A program made the position numbers and the translations under genes. The notes below the pieces were generated by a model that saw only the letters and a program-made list of their open reading frames with translations, was not told the origin of the DNA and did not search any database. This document shows, piece by piece, positions 1-8,037 of a stretch of DNA of 36,039 nt (positions are counted from its first letter, which is position 1; every line of letters begins with the position of its first letter). Location of the stretch: NCBI GenBank assembly GCA_937884725.1, contig CAKZYH010000480.1, positions 1 to 36,039 of the forward strand, written 5' to 3'. This DNA is from an uncultured Paracoccaceae bacterium. Its GTDB lineage: Bacteria; Pseudomonadota; Alphaproteobacteria; Rhizobiales; Amorphaceae.

Positions 1-1134
1 CGGGTAGGGCGCGTGATGGTGCCCACCATCGTCATGCCCATGCCCATGCCCATGCGAGTGGTGACTGTGCTCTTGGTGATGGTGGTGCCCGCTGTGCCCG
101 TGCCCCTCGCTGTGATGGTGGTGGTCACCGGCCGCTGTCAGCACCCTGCACGCGCCTGAACAAAACGCAGCGCAGAGGTCGCATGTCTCAACCGCACTGC
201 CCGGCGCAGAGGCGCCCATCCCCTCCACGTGATGGTGATGGCTTTCCTGAGCGGCCCCAACCTCAGCCTCGAAGCCGAGCACCTGCGTGCGGTATTTGCA
301 AAGCCCGCAATTCATCACGGCCTTGCCTTCTAAAATCTCCGTCGTTCGCTCAACGAACGTGTTCAAAACCTCCGCGTGCAGGCCGAGATAGCCAGCCTTG
401 CCGAACTGAATGGCGGGAAAGCGCGCGGCCGTCGCGTCGGTGAACCCATAAATGCGGTCGATCAAAATCCCAGAGAACAGAAAGTAGGGAAACACTACGA
501 TCCGCCGAAAACCCAGCGTTGCAACCCGCTCTAGGCAAGGCTCCACCAACGGGAAGGTGACGCCGGAATAAGCGACCTGCGACCACCCAAAGCCAAATCC
601 CTCCCAAAGCATCCTGCCGATCTTGGCAACGTTACCGTTCGCGTCAGGGTCCGACGCACCGCGACCCACCACCACAAGGGCAGTCTCAGCCGCAGGCACC
701 GGGCCGTGTTCGGCGTCCATCGCCGCCATCGCTGCAGCCACCCGGTCCCCCGCCGCACGCAGCATGCGCGCATCCACGCCCAGCTCGCGCCCATAATCGA
801 TGCTGAGCCCGTTCTTCACGCCATAGGTGTTGAGGACGGTCGGGATGTCGTTCTTGGCATGCCCCGCCGCAAACAGCATCCCCGGAACCGCAAGGATCCT
901 GGTGGCACCGGCAGCGCGCAACGTATCGAGCCCATCGCGGATGACCGGGTTGGCAAACTCCAGATAGCCGTGGGCCACAGGCCACGGCGCCAGCTTAGGC
1001 TTCAGCGCTTCGGCAAGCTGAGCAAACTCCGCAACAGCACTTTTGGCACGACTGCCGTGCCCGCACAGCATCACGCCAATCTTATCGCCCGCGCTGCTCG
1101 GCTCGCGGTGTTCAATCAGCACGTGCTGGTTCAT
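1..1134 (-). CDS. cbiX: Sirohydrochlorin cobaltochelatase CbiX, long form with His/Cys-rich tail (3' end outside window)
   Basis: CbiX inserts cobalt into sirohydrochlorin in cobalamin synthesis. Translation from ATG at 1134 gives 378 residues still open at base 1. Two chelatase half-domains are visible: the first carries GVMLCGHGSR near residues 19-28, the second VVVGRGASDPDANGN followed by PYFLFSGILIDRIYG. After them come MNCGLCKYR, the sequence HHHHVEG, a second Cys cluster (CDLCAAFCSGAC) and a long His/Gly-rich stretch coded by bases 1-129. Long CbiX proteins of this kind are known to carry an Fe-S centre and a metal-binding His tail; that these Cys residues do the same is inference. No ATG, GTG or TTG lies between the upstream in-frame stop (1252-1254) and 1134, so the start is well fixed, although its ribosome-binding site is weak. 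Confidence 0.93.
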   Translation of the reverse strand, partial: MNQHVLIEHREPSSAGDKIGVMLCGHGSRAKSAVAEFAQLAEALKPKLAPWPVAHGYLEFANPVIRDGLDTLRAAGATRILAVPGMLFAAGHAKNDIPTVLNTYGVKNGLSIDYGRELGVDARMLRAAGDRVAAAMAAMDAEHGPVPAAETALVVVGRGASDPDANGNVAKIGRMLWEGFGFGWSQVAYSGVTFPLVEPCLERVATLGFRRIVVFPYFLFSGILIDRIYGFTDATAARFPAIQFGKAGYLGLHAEVLNTFVERTTEILEGKAVMNCGLCKYRTQVLGFEAEVGAAQESHHHHVEGMGASAPGSAVETCDLCAAFCSGACRVLTAAGDHHHHSEGHGHSGHHHHQEHSHHSHGHGHGHDDGGHHHAPYP

Positions 1135-1522
1135 GGCCGGCGCTCTGTCAGGTTCGCAGGCGGATCCATTCCGCCCATCAGCGCTCGTCCTTCGCCCGCC
1201 CGGTGGCGAACGCTCTGTCTGCAGCCGCGTCTTGGCCCCCGGGTTGGGTCAGCCTCACCGCGATCGCTTTCAGTCCCTTAAGGAACGCTGCGCCCAAAAC
1301 CTCTAGAGCACTTTCGGCTGACACGGAACCGCACGATGGTCATGGCGCGCCGACAAGGCGTGACGCGATCCCGTGTCAGCCCAAAGTGCTCTCAATGCAG
1401 TTCGGCGGCACGGGCAAAAGTGCAGCCATGCTCTGTTCATGTACACTTTGTGATAACAAGCCCCATCGTGCTGCCCTACTTGGCGGGCACGGATCTGTTT
1501 CGACAATCTACGGAGTTTGAGA
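1135..1522. other. 388-bp divergent intergenic region
   Basis: This stretch separates cbiX (minus) from the secreted hypothetical gene (plus). It holds the near-perfect 22-bp inverted repeat at 1305-1392 and, on the cbiX side (about 1135-1290 read on the minus strand), a structured GC-rich leader weakly reminiscent of a cobalamin riboswitch. I see no convincing ORF: open frames here have no ribosome-binding site or recognisable protein. Promoters for both genes should lie here, but I could not define -35/-10 boxes with confidence. Confidence 0.6.
1305..1392. repeat. 22-bp inverted repeat with 44-nt spacer
   Basis: The left arm 1305-1326 starts agagcactttcggctg and the right arm 1371-1392 ends cagcccaaagtgctct. 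The arms are reverse complements except for one mismatch (c against g in the ttcgg/ttggg position). The 12-nt core gcccaaagtgct recurs once more at 9312-9323, just after the FAD oxidoreductase gene. This resembles a small intergenic palindromic repeat (REP/RUP-like) rather than an operator, because the arms are long and the spacer wide. Confidence 0.75.
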
Positions 1523-2026
1523 ATGGCGTTTGCCCGTTTGGCCGTCGCTGCGGTGTTACCTGTGTTAGTCATCGCTGGTGTTGCGTCGGCAAAAGAGCCC
1601 ACGAACCTCACCGGTGAGTGGAAAGGGTCCGGATTCGTCCAGAAAGACGACGCGTCCAACAAAATTGGCGTGCGATGCGAAGTCGTCGGCAATCAATCGG
1701 GCGATGAAGTCGGGTTTTCGGGCATCTGCCGTGCAATGCTGGTTGTGCGGCGTAGCATCGGCGCCGACATCGTGCGCAACGGTACAGACTACACAGGAAC
1801 TTACGTCGGATCGCTGGAAGGCGGTGTGGCCCAGCTCAACGGCACGCGGGTGTCCCCCAACCGCATCGTGCTGGAGATGACCTTCGAGCGCGCCGTTAAC
1901 GGTGACGACAAAGCCGAAATGATCATCCTCACCGACGGCAACGAAGGGTTTTCCATCGAGACCCGGGATCGCATGGAAAATGGCGCCACCGTTGTGACCT
2001 CGAGCGTGGATTTCCGCCGGAAATAG
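1523..2026 (+). CDS. Secreted hypothetical protein
   Basis: Encodes 167 residues. The N-terminus MAFARLAVAAVLPVLVIAG followed by VASA-KEP is a clear Sec signal peptide, with predicted cleavage after ASA near residue 24. The mature part is a small, probably beta-rich periplasmic or secreted domain (LTGEWKGSGFVQ near its start) with two cysteines that could pair. I do not recognise a characterised family. The ATG at 1523 is preferred over an in-frame TTG at 1517 because cggag (1511-1515) sits 7 nt upstream. The gene is convergent with the CoxG-like gene, 38 bp apart, with no obvious terminator between them. Confidence 0.8.
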   Translation: MAFARLAVAAVLPVLVIAGVASAKEPTNLTGEWKGSGFVQKDDASNKIGVRCEVVGNQSGDEVGFSGICRAMLVVRRSIGADIVRNGTDYTGTYVGSLEGGVAQLNGTRVSPNRIVLEMTFERAVNGDDKAEMIILTDGNEGFSIETRDRMENGATVVTSSVDFRRK

Positions 2027-2064
2027 ACCCCTCGCGCAGGGCACGCCTGTTGGGAGGGCGTGGC

Positions 2065-2976
2065 CTAGAACATGTCGCTCAGCAAAACCACGATGATGCC
2101 GACGCCAAGCGCTGTCAGCACCCAGCGACCGATGCCGGGATCGGGGTCGGTGTTGCGCAGGGACGGGCGTGCACGACCCCGTGCCCGGTACGCCTGCCGG
2201 GCTGCATCCGCCGGCGGCACCATGTCCACCCGTGGCTGGTCCGGATCGCGGGCACGAACCGGCGTCGGTTCATAGCCGGGACCCGCGGCATAGCCATCGG
2301 GCGTCGGATCGCGGTCGCTGAAGTAACCGTTGCCATCGGCAGTGTCGTAGCCACCCTTGATCGGGGGGCGCGCCGGCGCATACGCCACGTTCCCGCCGAC
2401 AGGCGCGGCACCGGCAGTCTCAAGCTCACGCTGCGCTGTGACCAATGGAGTGGGGCCGGACGGCTTGACCGGCGGTGGCGGTGCACTGGCGGCCACCTCA
2501 TCGGCCATCACGGCAAGATCGCTGACCGGACCATCGCCTTCCACATAGGCGGCGAGGTTCGTGATGAAGGCGTCCACGAGCGCGCGCGTCTTGCGCTCCA
2601 TCGCGTTCGCGCTCAACTCTGCCAGTGGCCCCGTCGCCTCAGCGCTCACATGATAGGCAAGGTTGGTGGTCGTCTCGCTGATGGAGGCGAGCGCGATGTG
2701 CGCATTGCCCCGCAGCATGCCGGCATCGCCGCCATTGATGCGGCCGCGCACCGAATAGCCCGCTGGCGGGTCTTCATTGTAAAATTCCAGCTGCCCGACG
2801 AAATGGGTTAGGCCGTTACCCAGATCGCTTTGGGTGTCCAATCGAATGGAATCCGCTCCGTCCCGGCTGGCCGTTTGCACGCCCGGCAGAATACGCTTAA
2901 GCACAACAACATCGTGAAGCGCATTGTAAACGCGCTCGCGCGGGGCATCGATAGCCTTTTCGCCTGTGGCTTCCAC
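2065..2976 (-). CDS. CoxG-like SRPBCC-domain protein with C-terminal membrane anchor
   Basis: 303 residues from a GTG start at 2976, supported by gagagg about 8 nt upstream. Residues 1 to about 150 form a CoxG/SRPBCC (START-like) domain: it opens with ATGEKAIDAPRERVYNALHD and continues through VLKRILPGVQ and the GNAHIALASISETTTNLAYH strand. A Pro/Gly/Asp-rich linker of about 120 residues follows. The last 20 residues (RWVLTALGVG...) form one transmembrane helix. CoxG proteins tether or assist assembly of molybdenum hydroxylases such as CO dehydrogenase at the membrane. No Mo-hydroxylase subunit genes are visible in this window, so the partner is unknown. The methyltransferase gene is divergent, 45 bp away. 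Confidence 0.85.
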   Translation of the reverse strand: MEATGEKAIDAPRERVYNALHDVVVLKRILPGVQTASRDGADSIRLDTQSDLGNGLTHFVGQLEFYNEDPPAGYSVRGRINGGDAGMLRGNAHIALASISETTTNLAYHVSAEATGPLAELSANAMERKTRALVDAFITNLAAYVEGDGPVSDLAVMADEVAASAPPPPVKPSGPTPLVTAQRELETAGAAPVGGNVAYAPARPPIKGGYDTADGNGYFSDRDPTPDGYAAGPGYEPTPVRARDPDQPRVDMVPPADAARQAYRARGRARPSLRNTDPDPGIGRWVLTALGVGIIVVLLSDMF

Positions 2977-3021
2977 GACGATACCTCTCGTTAATACTGC
3001 GCTAACCTAGCTGTCGTCATC

Positions 3022-3714
3022 ATGTATTCAAAGAGCGAATTAGCGTGTCCAATCTGTGGCGGGACTGAGTTCACCTTTGGGCCGAAGGGTCGGCGCGCCC
3101 CCAACGGACAAATGCCGCGCTGTGTCGGCTGTCAAAGCTTAGAGCGCCATCGCGCATATCGCCTTGGTTTTGCTGCAATTTTGCCATGGTGTGATGGGCG
3201 GCGTGCCCTGCAGTTCAGCGACGATCCGGCCATGCCCCGCCATCCATTTACCACGTTTGAGGTTTCTCAATATGGCGGGCCTAATTCACTCGATCTGCAG
3301 TCAATCGACCGCGAAAACAAAGCCTACGATATGGTTATTGTTAACCATGTTCTTGAGCACGTCGCCGATGACTTAGCCGCTCTTAAGGAATTGGACAGGG
3401 TGTGCAGCAGCACCGGCGTCGTCGCGCTCTCGGTGCCCGACCTCTTGCGCATCGCTCGCACGCGCGAATATGGCCGCCGTCGGGACGACAAGCACGGCCA
3501 CTATCGCGTCTACGGACCAGATATCGTGGAGCGGTTTGCGGCGGCAGTGCCCAACTGGAGCGTCCTCGCCGTCACGGTGGCGGACCCCATCACCGGGGCG
3601 CCCGATCGGCTCAACTTCCTGTCGCGCAGTGTCAGCACGCTGGAAACGTTTCACGACCTATTGCGCAGCGCCATGCTGGCGCCGCGCTTCGTTCTGCATG
3701 GGCCTGACCGTTAA
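3022..3714 (+). CDS. Zinc-ribbon SAM-dependent methyltransferase (methyltransferase type 11-like)
   Basis: 230 residues. The N-terminus carries a zinc ribbon, CPIC (C9, C12) and CVGC (C34, C37), followed by SLERHR, a combination typical of small methyltransferases found near glycan genes. The class I core is recognised from VNHVLEHVADDLAAL, the acidic-loop and helix segment of methyltransferase type 11 domains, and from the later VVALSVPDLLRIAR. The glycine-rich SAM loop is poorly conserved: the region LQFSDDPAMPRHPF stands where GxGxG is usual. Substrate unknown. The gene ends 15 bp from the convergent YHS gene. Confidence 0.82.
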   Translation: MYSKSELACPICGGTEFTFGPKGRRAPNGQMPRCVGCQSLERHRAYRLGFAAILPWCDGRRALQFSDDPAMPRHPFTTFEVSQYGGPNSLDLQSIDRENKAYDMVIVNHVLEHVADDLAALKELDRVCSSTGVVALSVPDLLRIARTREYGRRRDDKHGHYRVYGPDIVERFAAAVPNWSVLAVTVADPITGAPDRLNFLSRSVSTLETFHDLLRSAMLAPRFVLHGPDR

Positions 3715-3729
3715 GGCCAGGCGCGCCCC

Positions 3730-4251
3730 TTAGCTGCTGCCGAGCGGCGCAGACGAAATGTCGAACTTCGGGATCGCCATGTCAGAGGCAGACTTGTTTT
3801 CAATGTCGCCCCAGTTTGCCTCGGACGTCACGATCATGGCCGGGATGTCCTCTTCCCAGAACTCCACAACGCGCGGCGTGATGTTGAGGTAAAGCTTGCC
3901 GTCCACAATGCGCCACAGGTTCGGGTTGCCGGGTACCTTGCCGCCCTTGGTCACACCGTAGGCGCAGTGGCCGTCATATTGCGGCGCGAAGGCAGCGGGA
4001 TCGGCTTCGAAGCGGGCAAGATTTTCCGCGTTCGCGAATGCAAAGGTCGCGCCATTATACTCAGCGGTGAACTCAGCGCTGCCAGGGATCGCAGCGGGCT
4101 GTGCCTGACCGACAGGGGCTTGGTCCATGTCGAAATAGGCGACCACATCGAAGCCGGAGTTCGCGAACCCTGTCGCGTTCACATATTGCGGGCCTGCCAT
4201 GGCGGAGGTGGAGAGGAGCGCCGCGAAGGCGGCGGCAGCGAGGATGCGCAT
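3730..4251 (-). CDS. Secreted YHS-domain protein
   Basis: 173 residues with an N-terminal signal peptide (MRILAAAAFAALLSTSAMAG). The mature protein is a YHS domain: FDVVAYFDMDQAP, then GSAEFTAEYNGATFAFANAEN, then FEADPAAFAPQYDGHCAYG and NLWRIVDGKLYLN. Such periplasmic YHS proteins are widespread in alphaproteobacteria and are thought to bind metal through conserved His/Cys residues, here H and C in DGHCAYG; direct evidence for most members is lacking. It is read towards the methyltransferase gene and has its own upstream region at 4252-4594. Confidence 0.88.
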   Translation of the reverse strand: MRILAAAAFAALLSTSAMAGPQYVNATGFANSGFDVVAYFDMDQAPVGQAQPAAIPGSAEFTAEYNGATFAFANAENLARFEADPAAFAPQYDGHCAYGVTKGGKVPGNPNLWRIVDGKLYLNITPRVVEFWEEDIPAMIVTSEANWGDIENKSASDMAIPKFDISSAPLGSS

Positions 4252-4594
4252 GGTGCAACTGTCCTTGAGCTAATCGGTTCATCGACTTCAGCGACATAGG
4301 GGCCGGCACGCCCTCCTGCCCATCACAACCGAAAAACACATGATCGCGAAGGCGTGAGGTCCCCATGGCGCGACGAGCCAATGTGACGCGTTCCTGCACG
4401 CGGTGGGTGCCAACCAGGTCGGCAACGGCACCTTGTATCAACGCTGGGCCGCGACGTTGGCGCGTCGACTCGCCATCGGCAGTACCCTCGCCGAACCCCG
4501 TGCCCGGGGAGCGCACCGCCGAACTAATACGGCCTCGATCACGGCTTCCCCTTGGAAAATGCTGCATTTTGGCCAAATTCTACCCACTGCAGGC
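4252..4594. other. 343-bp divergent intergenic region
   Basis: This region lies between the YHS gene (minus) and the TerB-like gene (plus). It is GC-rich and has no recognisable RNA, repeat or protein. The TerB reading frame stays open upstream to a GTG at 4403, but that extension is Arg/Ala/Thr-rich without a recognisable domain, so I treat it as non-coding. Promoters for both flanking genes are expected here but could not be pinned down. Confidence 0.5.
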
Positions 4595-5071
4595 ATGGAG
4601 AAGCGGGTGCTACAGGCAATTAACGACTGGATCCATAAAATCTCCAAAGCGGGTGAGGTTGAGGACGACTTTTCCGGGAGCGATCCCCGTCTCTCAGTCG
4701 CGGCGATCTTGGTGCACATCATCGCCGTGGATGGTGTGGTGACCGAGGATGAAAAAACTCGGCTGCGCCAGGTCCTCAAACAGCGCTACGACCTTGACGA
4801 TTTCTGCACTGAGAAGCTGATCACCGAGGCAACCCAAAAGGAAGACGACGCCGTCGATCTGTACGGTTTTACGTCCGTCCTGAAGCGCGAACTTGACCAC
4901 GACCAGCGCCTCGAAGTCGTCGCACTCATGTGGGAGATGGTTTATGCCGATGGCGAACTGTCGGAGTTTGAGGACAATGTGGTGTGGCGCGTGGCCGAAC
5001 TCATCGGCGTTTCAGCGCGCGATCGCGTCACAATCCGTCAGCGGGTTGAAGCGCGCGCGTTCGGGGACTGA
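4595..5071 (+). CDS. TerB-family protein (DjlA/TerB-like alpha-helical domain)
   Basis: 158 residues from ATG 4595. The sequence is all-helical with the two acidic repeats of TerB-like domains: VHIIAVDGVVTEDEKTRLRQVL near residues 33-54 and MWEMVYADGELSEFEDNVVWRVAELIGV further on, each with the DG(V/E)...E pattern associated with metal binding. TerB proteins were first linked to tellurite resistance, but most family members are cytoplasmic proteins of unknown role. An upstream in-frame ATG at 4559 is possible; both starts have weak ribosome-binding sites. The glutamine amidotransferase gene begins 5 bp after the stop, so the two are almost certainly co-transcribed. Confidence 0.8.
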   Translation: MEKRVLQAINDWIHKISKAGEVEDDFSGSDPRLSVAAILVHIIAVDGVVTEDEKTRLRQVLKQRYDLDDFCTEKLITEATQKEDDAVDLYGFTSVLKRELDHDQRLEVVALMWEMVYADGELSEFEDNVVWRVAELIGVSARDRVTIRQRVEARAFGD

Positions 5072-5076
5072 TACGC

Positions 5077-5835
5077 ATGGACCAACGGGTTGACGGGGGA
5101 GCCTCGCGCGGCAAGGTCTTGATCGTGATGCATCAGGCGAGCTCAACGCCAGGCCGCGTGGGCCAGATGCTCACCGCGCGCGGCTATAAGCTCGACGCCC
5201 GCCGGCCAGCTCTTGGCGACAGCTTACCTCGTTCAACCACCGACTATGCTGGCGTCGTGATTTTCGGCGGCCCTCAAAGCGCCAACGACACCGACGCTTA
5301 CATCAAGCGCGAGATCGACTTTTGTAACGTTCCCCTGCGCGATGGCACGCCCTTCTTCGGCATCTGCCTCGGCGCACAAATGCTCACAAAAGCCATCGGC
5401 GGTTCCGTCGCACCCCATCCCCAGGGCCAGGTCGAGATCGGCTACTACGACATTACCCCGACGGCTGAGGGCAAAGCGCTGATGGATTGGCCGGGCAAGG
5501 TCTATCAGTGGCACCGCGAAGGCTTCACGGTACCGAGGGGCACAGAACTCCTCGCCCGCGGCGACCATTTTGACGAGCAGGCCTTCCGCGTCGGCCCCCG
5601 CGCCTACGGCGTGCAGTTCCACTCAGAGCTGACGCTTGCCATGCTCTACCGCTGGACCACCCGCGCCCACGCCAGGATGGCGCTGCCCGGCGCCCGCAAG
5701 CGCGGCGATCACTTCGCTGGCCGCGCCATCTATGACGGCCCGGTCAAGACATGGCTCGGCAACTTCCTGGACATGTGGCTCGCTTCTCCCCAAACGGCTG
5801 AACAGCCACAGGAAAAGGCCGAGGCAGCAGCCTAA
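5077..5835 (+). CDS. Class I glutamine amidotransferase (GMP-synthase-like GATase1 domain)
   Basis: 252 residues. The protein is a stand-alone GATase1 domain that would release ammonia from glutamine or act on a gamma-glutamyl compound. The catalytic triad is visible: C97 in FGICLGAQM, H182 and E184 in GVQFHSE. FGGPQSAND near residue 60 is the oxyanion-strand region. The short N-terminal lead (MDQRVDGGASRG) is probably unstructured, and the C-terminal Ala/Glu/Gln-rich tail is not conserved. No synthetase partner is encoded nearby, so it may hydrolyse a free gamma-glutamyl substrate. It directly follows the TerB-like gene. Confidence 0.9.
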   Translation: MDQRVDGGASRGKVLIVMHQASSTPGRVGQMLTARGYKLDARRPALGDSLPRSTTDYAGVVIFGGPQSANDTDAYIKREIDFCNVPLRDGTPFFGICLGAQMLTKAIGGSVAPHPQGQVEIGYYDITPTAEGKALMDWPGKVYQWHREGFTVPRGTELLARGDHFDEQAFRVGPRAYGVQFHSELTLAMLYRWTTRAHARMALPGARKRGDHFAGRAIYDGPVKTWLGNFLDMWLASPQTAEQPQEKAEAAA

Positions 5836-5891
5836 AGCGGACCAAACCGCCCCTCCGGAGAGCTGCCTAAAACCTCCGGGAAACCCAGCGG

Positions 5892-7073
5892 CTACGCGGC
5901 CGCCTTCGTCTCCAAAAAGCCGTTCATCCGCGCGATCGCTTCTTCGATCCGGTCCAGCGCCGCGGCGTAGGACACGCGAATGTACCCCTCGCCCAGCGTG
6001 CCAAAGTCTGGCCCACCGATCAGCGCGACCCCCGTTTCATCCAGCAACGCGTTGGCGAGCGGCTTCGCCTGCCATCCCGTCGCGGTGATGTTGGGAAAGG
6101 CGTAAAACGCGCCCTTTGGCGTCGCACAGGTGACGCCCGGCAGCGCGTTCAATGCCTTCACCGTCGCAACGCGCCGCTGGTCGAAGGCTTTCATCATCGC
6201 TTCCGCCTCATCCTGCGGCCCCTTGAGTGCCGCAAGCCCCGCATACTGCGTTGGGGCGTTCACACAAGACCATGCGTTCACAGCAAGCTTCCGCGCTTTG
6301 TCGAACAGCGCCGGCGGCCACAGCGACCACCCGAGCCGCCAACCCGTCATCGCATAGGTCTTGGACCAGCCGTCCAGCAGGATCAGCTGTTCCCGCAGCT
6401 CCGGATAGCTGGCAAGCGAGCGGTGCGGCAGCCCGTCATAGGTCATGCGGCTGTAAATCTCGTCCGACATCACCGCCACGCCCGGATGGGAGGCAAGGAT
6501 TTTCGCCAGCGCATCCACGTCCGCCGGATCGCTAACGCCGCCCGTCGGATTGGCCGGCGAATTCACAATCACAAGCCGCGTTTTGTCGGTGATGCGCTCG
6601 GCGACATCCTCCGGGTTGAACGCAAACCCGTTCTCCTCCCGGATCGGGATGGGCACAGGCGTCGCGCCTGTAAACTCGATCATGGAGCGATAAATCGGAA
6701 AGCCGGGGTCAGGGTAGAGGATCTCAGTCCCCGGCTCGCCAAACATCTGGATCGCCATGTACATCGTCACCTTGCCGCCCGGCACGATCAGAATGTGATC
6801 CGGCGAGGCCGCGACGCCCGACCGCGCCGTCAGATCGTCGGCGACAGCTTCGCGCAGCGCGGGGATCCCCGTCGCGGGCGTATAGCCGTGGTGACCATCG
6901 CGCAGCGCCTTGATGCCCGCCTCAACGATGTGCTGCGGCGTCGGAAAGTCCGGCTGGCCGATCCCCAAATTGATGATGTCACGGCCCTGCGCAGCAAGCG
7001 CGTTGGCGCGCGCCAGAACGGCGAAAGCATTTTCTTCGCCAATGCGGTCAAAGCCAGAAATCGTCGTCAACAT
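5892..7073 (-). CDS. Class I/II pyridoxal-phosphate aminotransferase
   Basis: 393 residues from ATG 7073, chosen because ggaggtg (read on the minus strand, 7081-7087) lies 7 nt upstream; a longer frame to 7112 begins without a site. This is a fold-type I aminotransferase of the aspartate/aromatic kind: NLGIGQPDFPTP, HHGYTPATGIPALREAV, NSPANPTGG, DEIYSRMTYDG and WSKTYAMTGWRLGW, where K238 is the PLP Schiff-base lysine, then an Arg near GEGYIRVSYA that binds the substrate carboxylate. Exact amino-acid substrate cannot be told. It lies 49 bp after the EamA transporter gene in the same direction, so it may share a MarR-controlled transcript. Confidence 0.93.
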   Translation of the reverse strand: MLTTISGFDRIGEENAFAVLARANALAAQGRDIINLGIGQPDFPTPQHIVEAGIKALRDGHHGYTPATGIPALREAVADDLTARSGVAASPDHILIVPGGKVTMYMAIQMFGEPGTEILYPDPGFPIYRSMIEFTGATPVPIPIREENGFAFNPEDVAERITDKTRLVIVNSPANPTGGVSDPADVDALAKILASHPGVAVMSDEIYSRMTYDGLPHRSLASYPELREQLILLDGWSKTYAMTGWRLGWSLWPPALFDKARKLAVNAWSCVNAPTQYAGLAALKGPQDEAEAMMKAFDQRRVATVKALNALPGVTCATPKGAFYAFPNITATGWQAKPLANALLDETGVALIGGPDFGTLGEGYIRVSYAAALDRIEEAIARMNGFLETKAAA

Positions 7074-7122
7074 GGGTCGGCACCTCCTATCCCCGTGCCT
7101 TAGCGGACACATGCGCGAGAGG

Positions 7123-8037
7123 CTACAGCTTGGTCGGGATGTTGCTCGCCACCGGCCGGCCGCGGACCCGCTCGCGATGCAAAATGTAAATCCCAGCGCT
7201 CACGATGATCGACGTGCCAACAACGGTCCAAACGTCCGGAATGTCGCCAAAAATGATGAACCCGAACAGGATCATCCACACGATCTGAGTGTAAACGAAC
7301 GGCGCCAGCACGGATGCGCTCGACATGCGGTGGGCCAAAACCAACGCGTAGTGCCCGACCGCACCAAAAAACCCCATCATGAACGCCAGCGCCCATTGCC
7401 AGCCCTGAAGGCTCTCCACCGCGCTGACGGCAAACGGCGACAACCCGAGCGCACCCACCATCGCCGAGATCATCAACAGCGCTTCAGAGCTTTCGGTCTG
7501 ATGAAGTTTGCGCGTCATCAGCGCGTAGCCGACATAGGAGCACATCGCGCACACCGAGAGCCCGGCCGCCCAATGCATCGCGCCAGTGCCAGGCCGCATC
7601 ACGATGAGAACGCCCACAAAGCCGACCAGCACCGCAGCCCAGCGCCGAATGCCTACCTTCTCACCAAGCACAGGTCCTGCGAGCGCTGTCACCACGAGCG
7701 GACCGGCGAACATGATCGCGGCCGCCTCGGCCAGCTGAAGATGCTGAAGCGCCCAAAAGTTGAAGAAGGTCGAGCCCAACAAGAACAGCCCACGCACAAT
7801 CTGCGCGATGGGCCTGGAGGTGCGCAAGCACTCAGTGTTCGACCAAATGCGCCACACCAGCGCCAGCAGAATAACGTGCGTCGCATAGCGCAAAAACGCG
7901 ATATCGCCGGACTCCATCGTCCGGCCCAGCCACTTCGCGGTGGTATCGAGGCAGGCGAACAGACCAAACGCCGCCGTCATCAGCGCAATGCCGCGAATGG
8001 CGGCACCCGCCTCGGTGGACGCTGGCGGTATCGGCAT
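7123..8037 (-). CDS. EamA/DMT-superfamily transporter
   Basis: 304 residues, with about ten hydrophobic helices and two EamA repeats: the first from GIALMTAAFGLFACLDTTAKW to LIVMRPG, the second from AAGLSVCAMCSYVGYALMT to the final IIVSAGIYILHRERVRG. The motif GPLVVTALAGPVLGEKVG closes repeat 1. DMT proteins of this kind export or import amino acids, nucleobases or related metabolites in the inner membrane. The ATG (8037) overlaps the stop codon of the MarR gene by one base (TGATG), so translation is coupled and the MarR protein is the likely regulator. Confidence 0.92.
   Translation of the reverse strand: MPIPPASTEAGAAIRGIALMTAAFGLFACLDTTAKWLGRTMESGDIAFLRYATHVILLALVWRIWSNTECLRTSRPIAQIVRGLFLLGSTFFNFWALQHLQLAEAAAIMFAGPLVVTALAGPVLGEKVGIRRWAAVLVGFVGVLIVMRPGTGAMHWAAGLSVCAMCSYVGYALMTRKLHQTESSEALLMISAMVGALGLSPFAVSAVESLQGWQWALAFMMGFFGAVGHYALVLAHRMSSASVLAPFVYTQIVWMILFGFIIFGDIPDVWTVVGTSIIVSAGIYILHRERVRGRPVASNIPTKL

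Noticed and set aside
1-130. A simple-sequence or CRISPR-like repeat of catgcccatg units
   Set aside because: The repetition encodes the His/Gly-rich tail of CbiX in frame; there are no constant repeats with spacers.
4403-4594. A 64-residue N-terminal extension of the TerB-like protein
   Set aside because: It starts at a GTG without a ribosome-binding site and has Arg/Ala/Thr-rich composition unlike the TerB domain.
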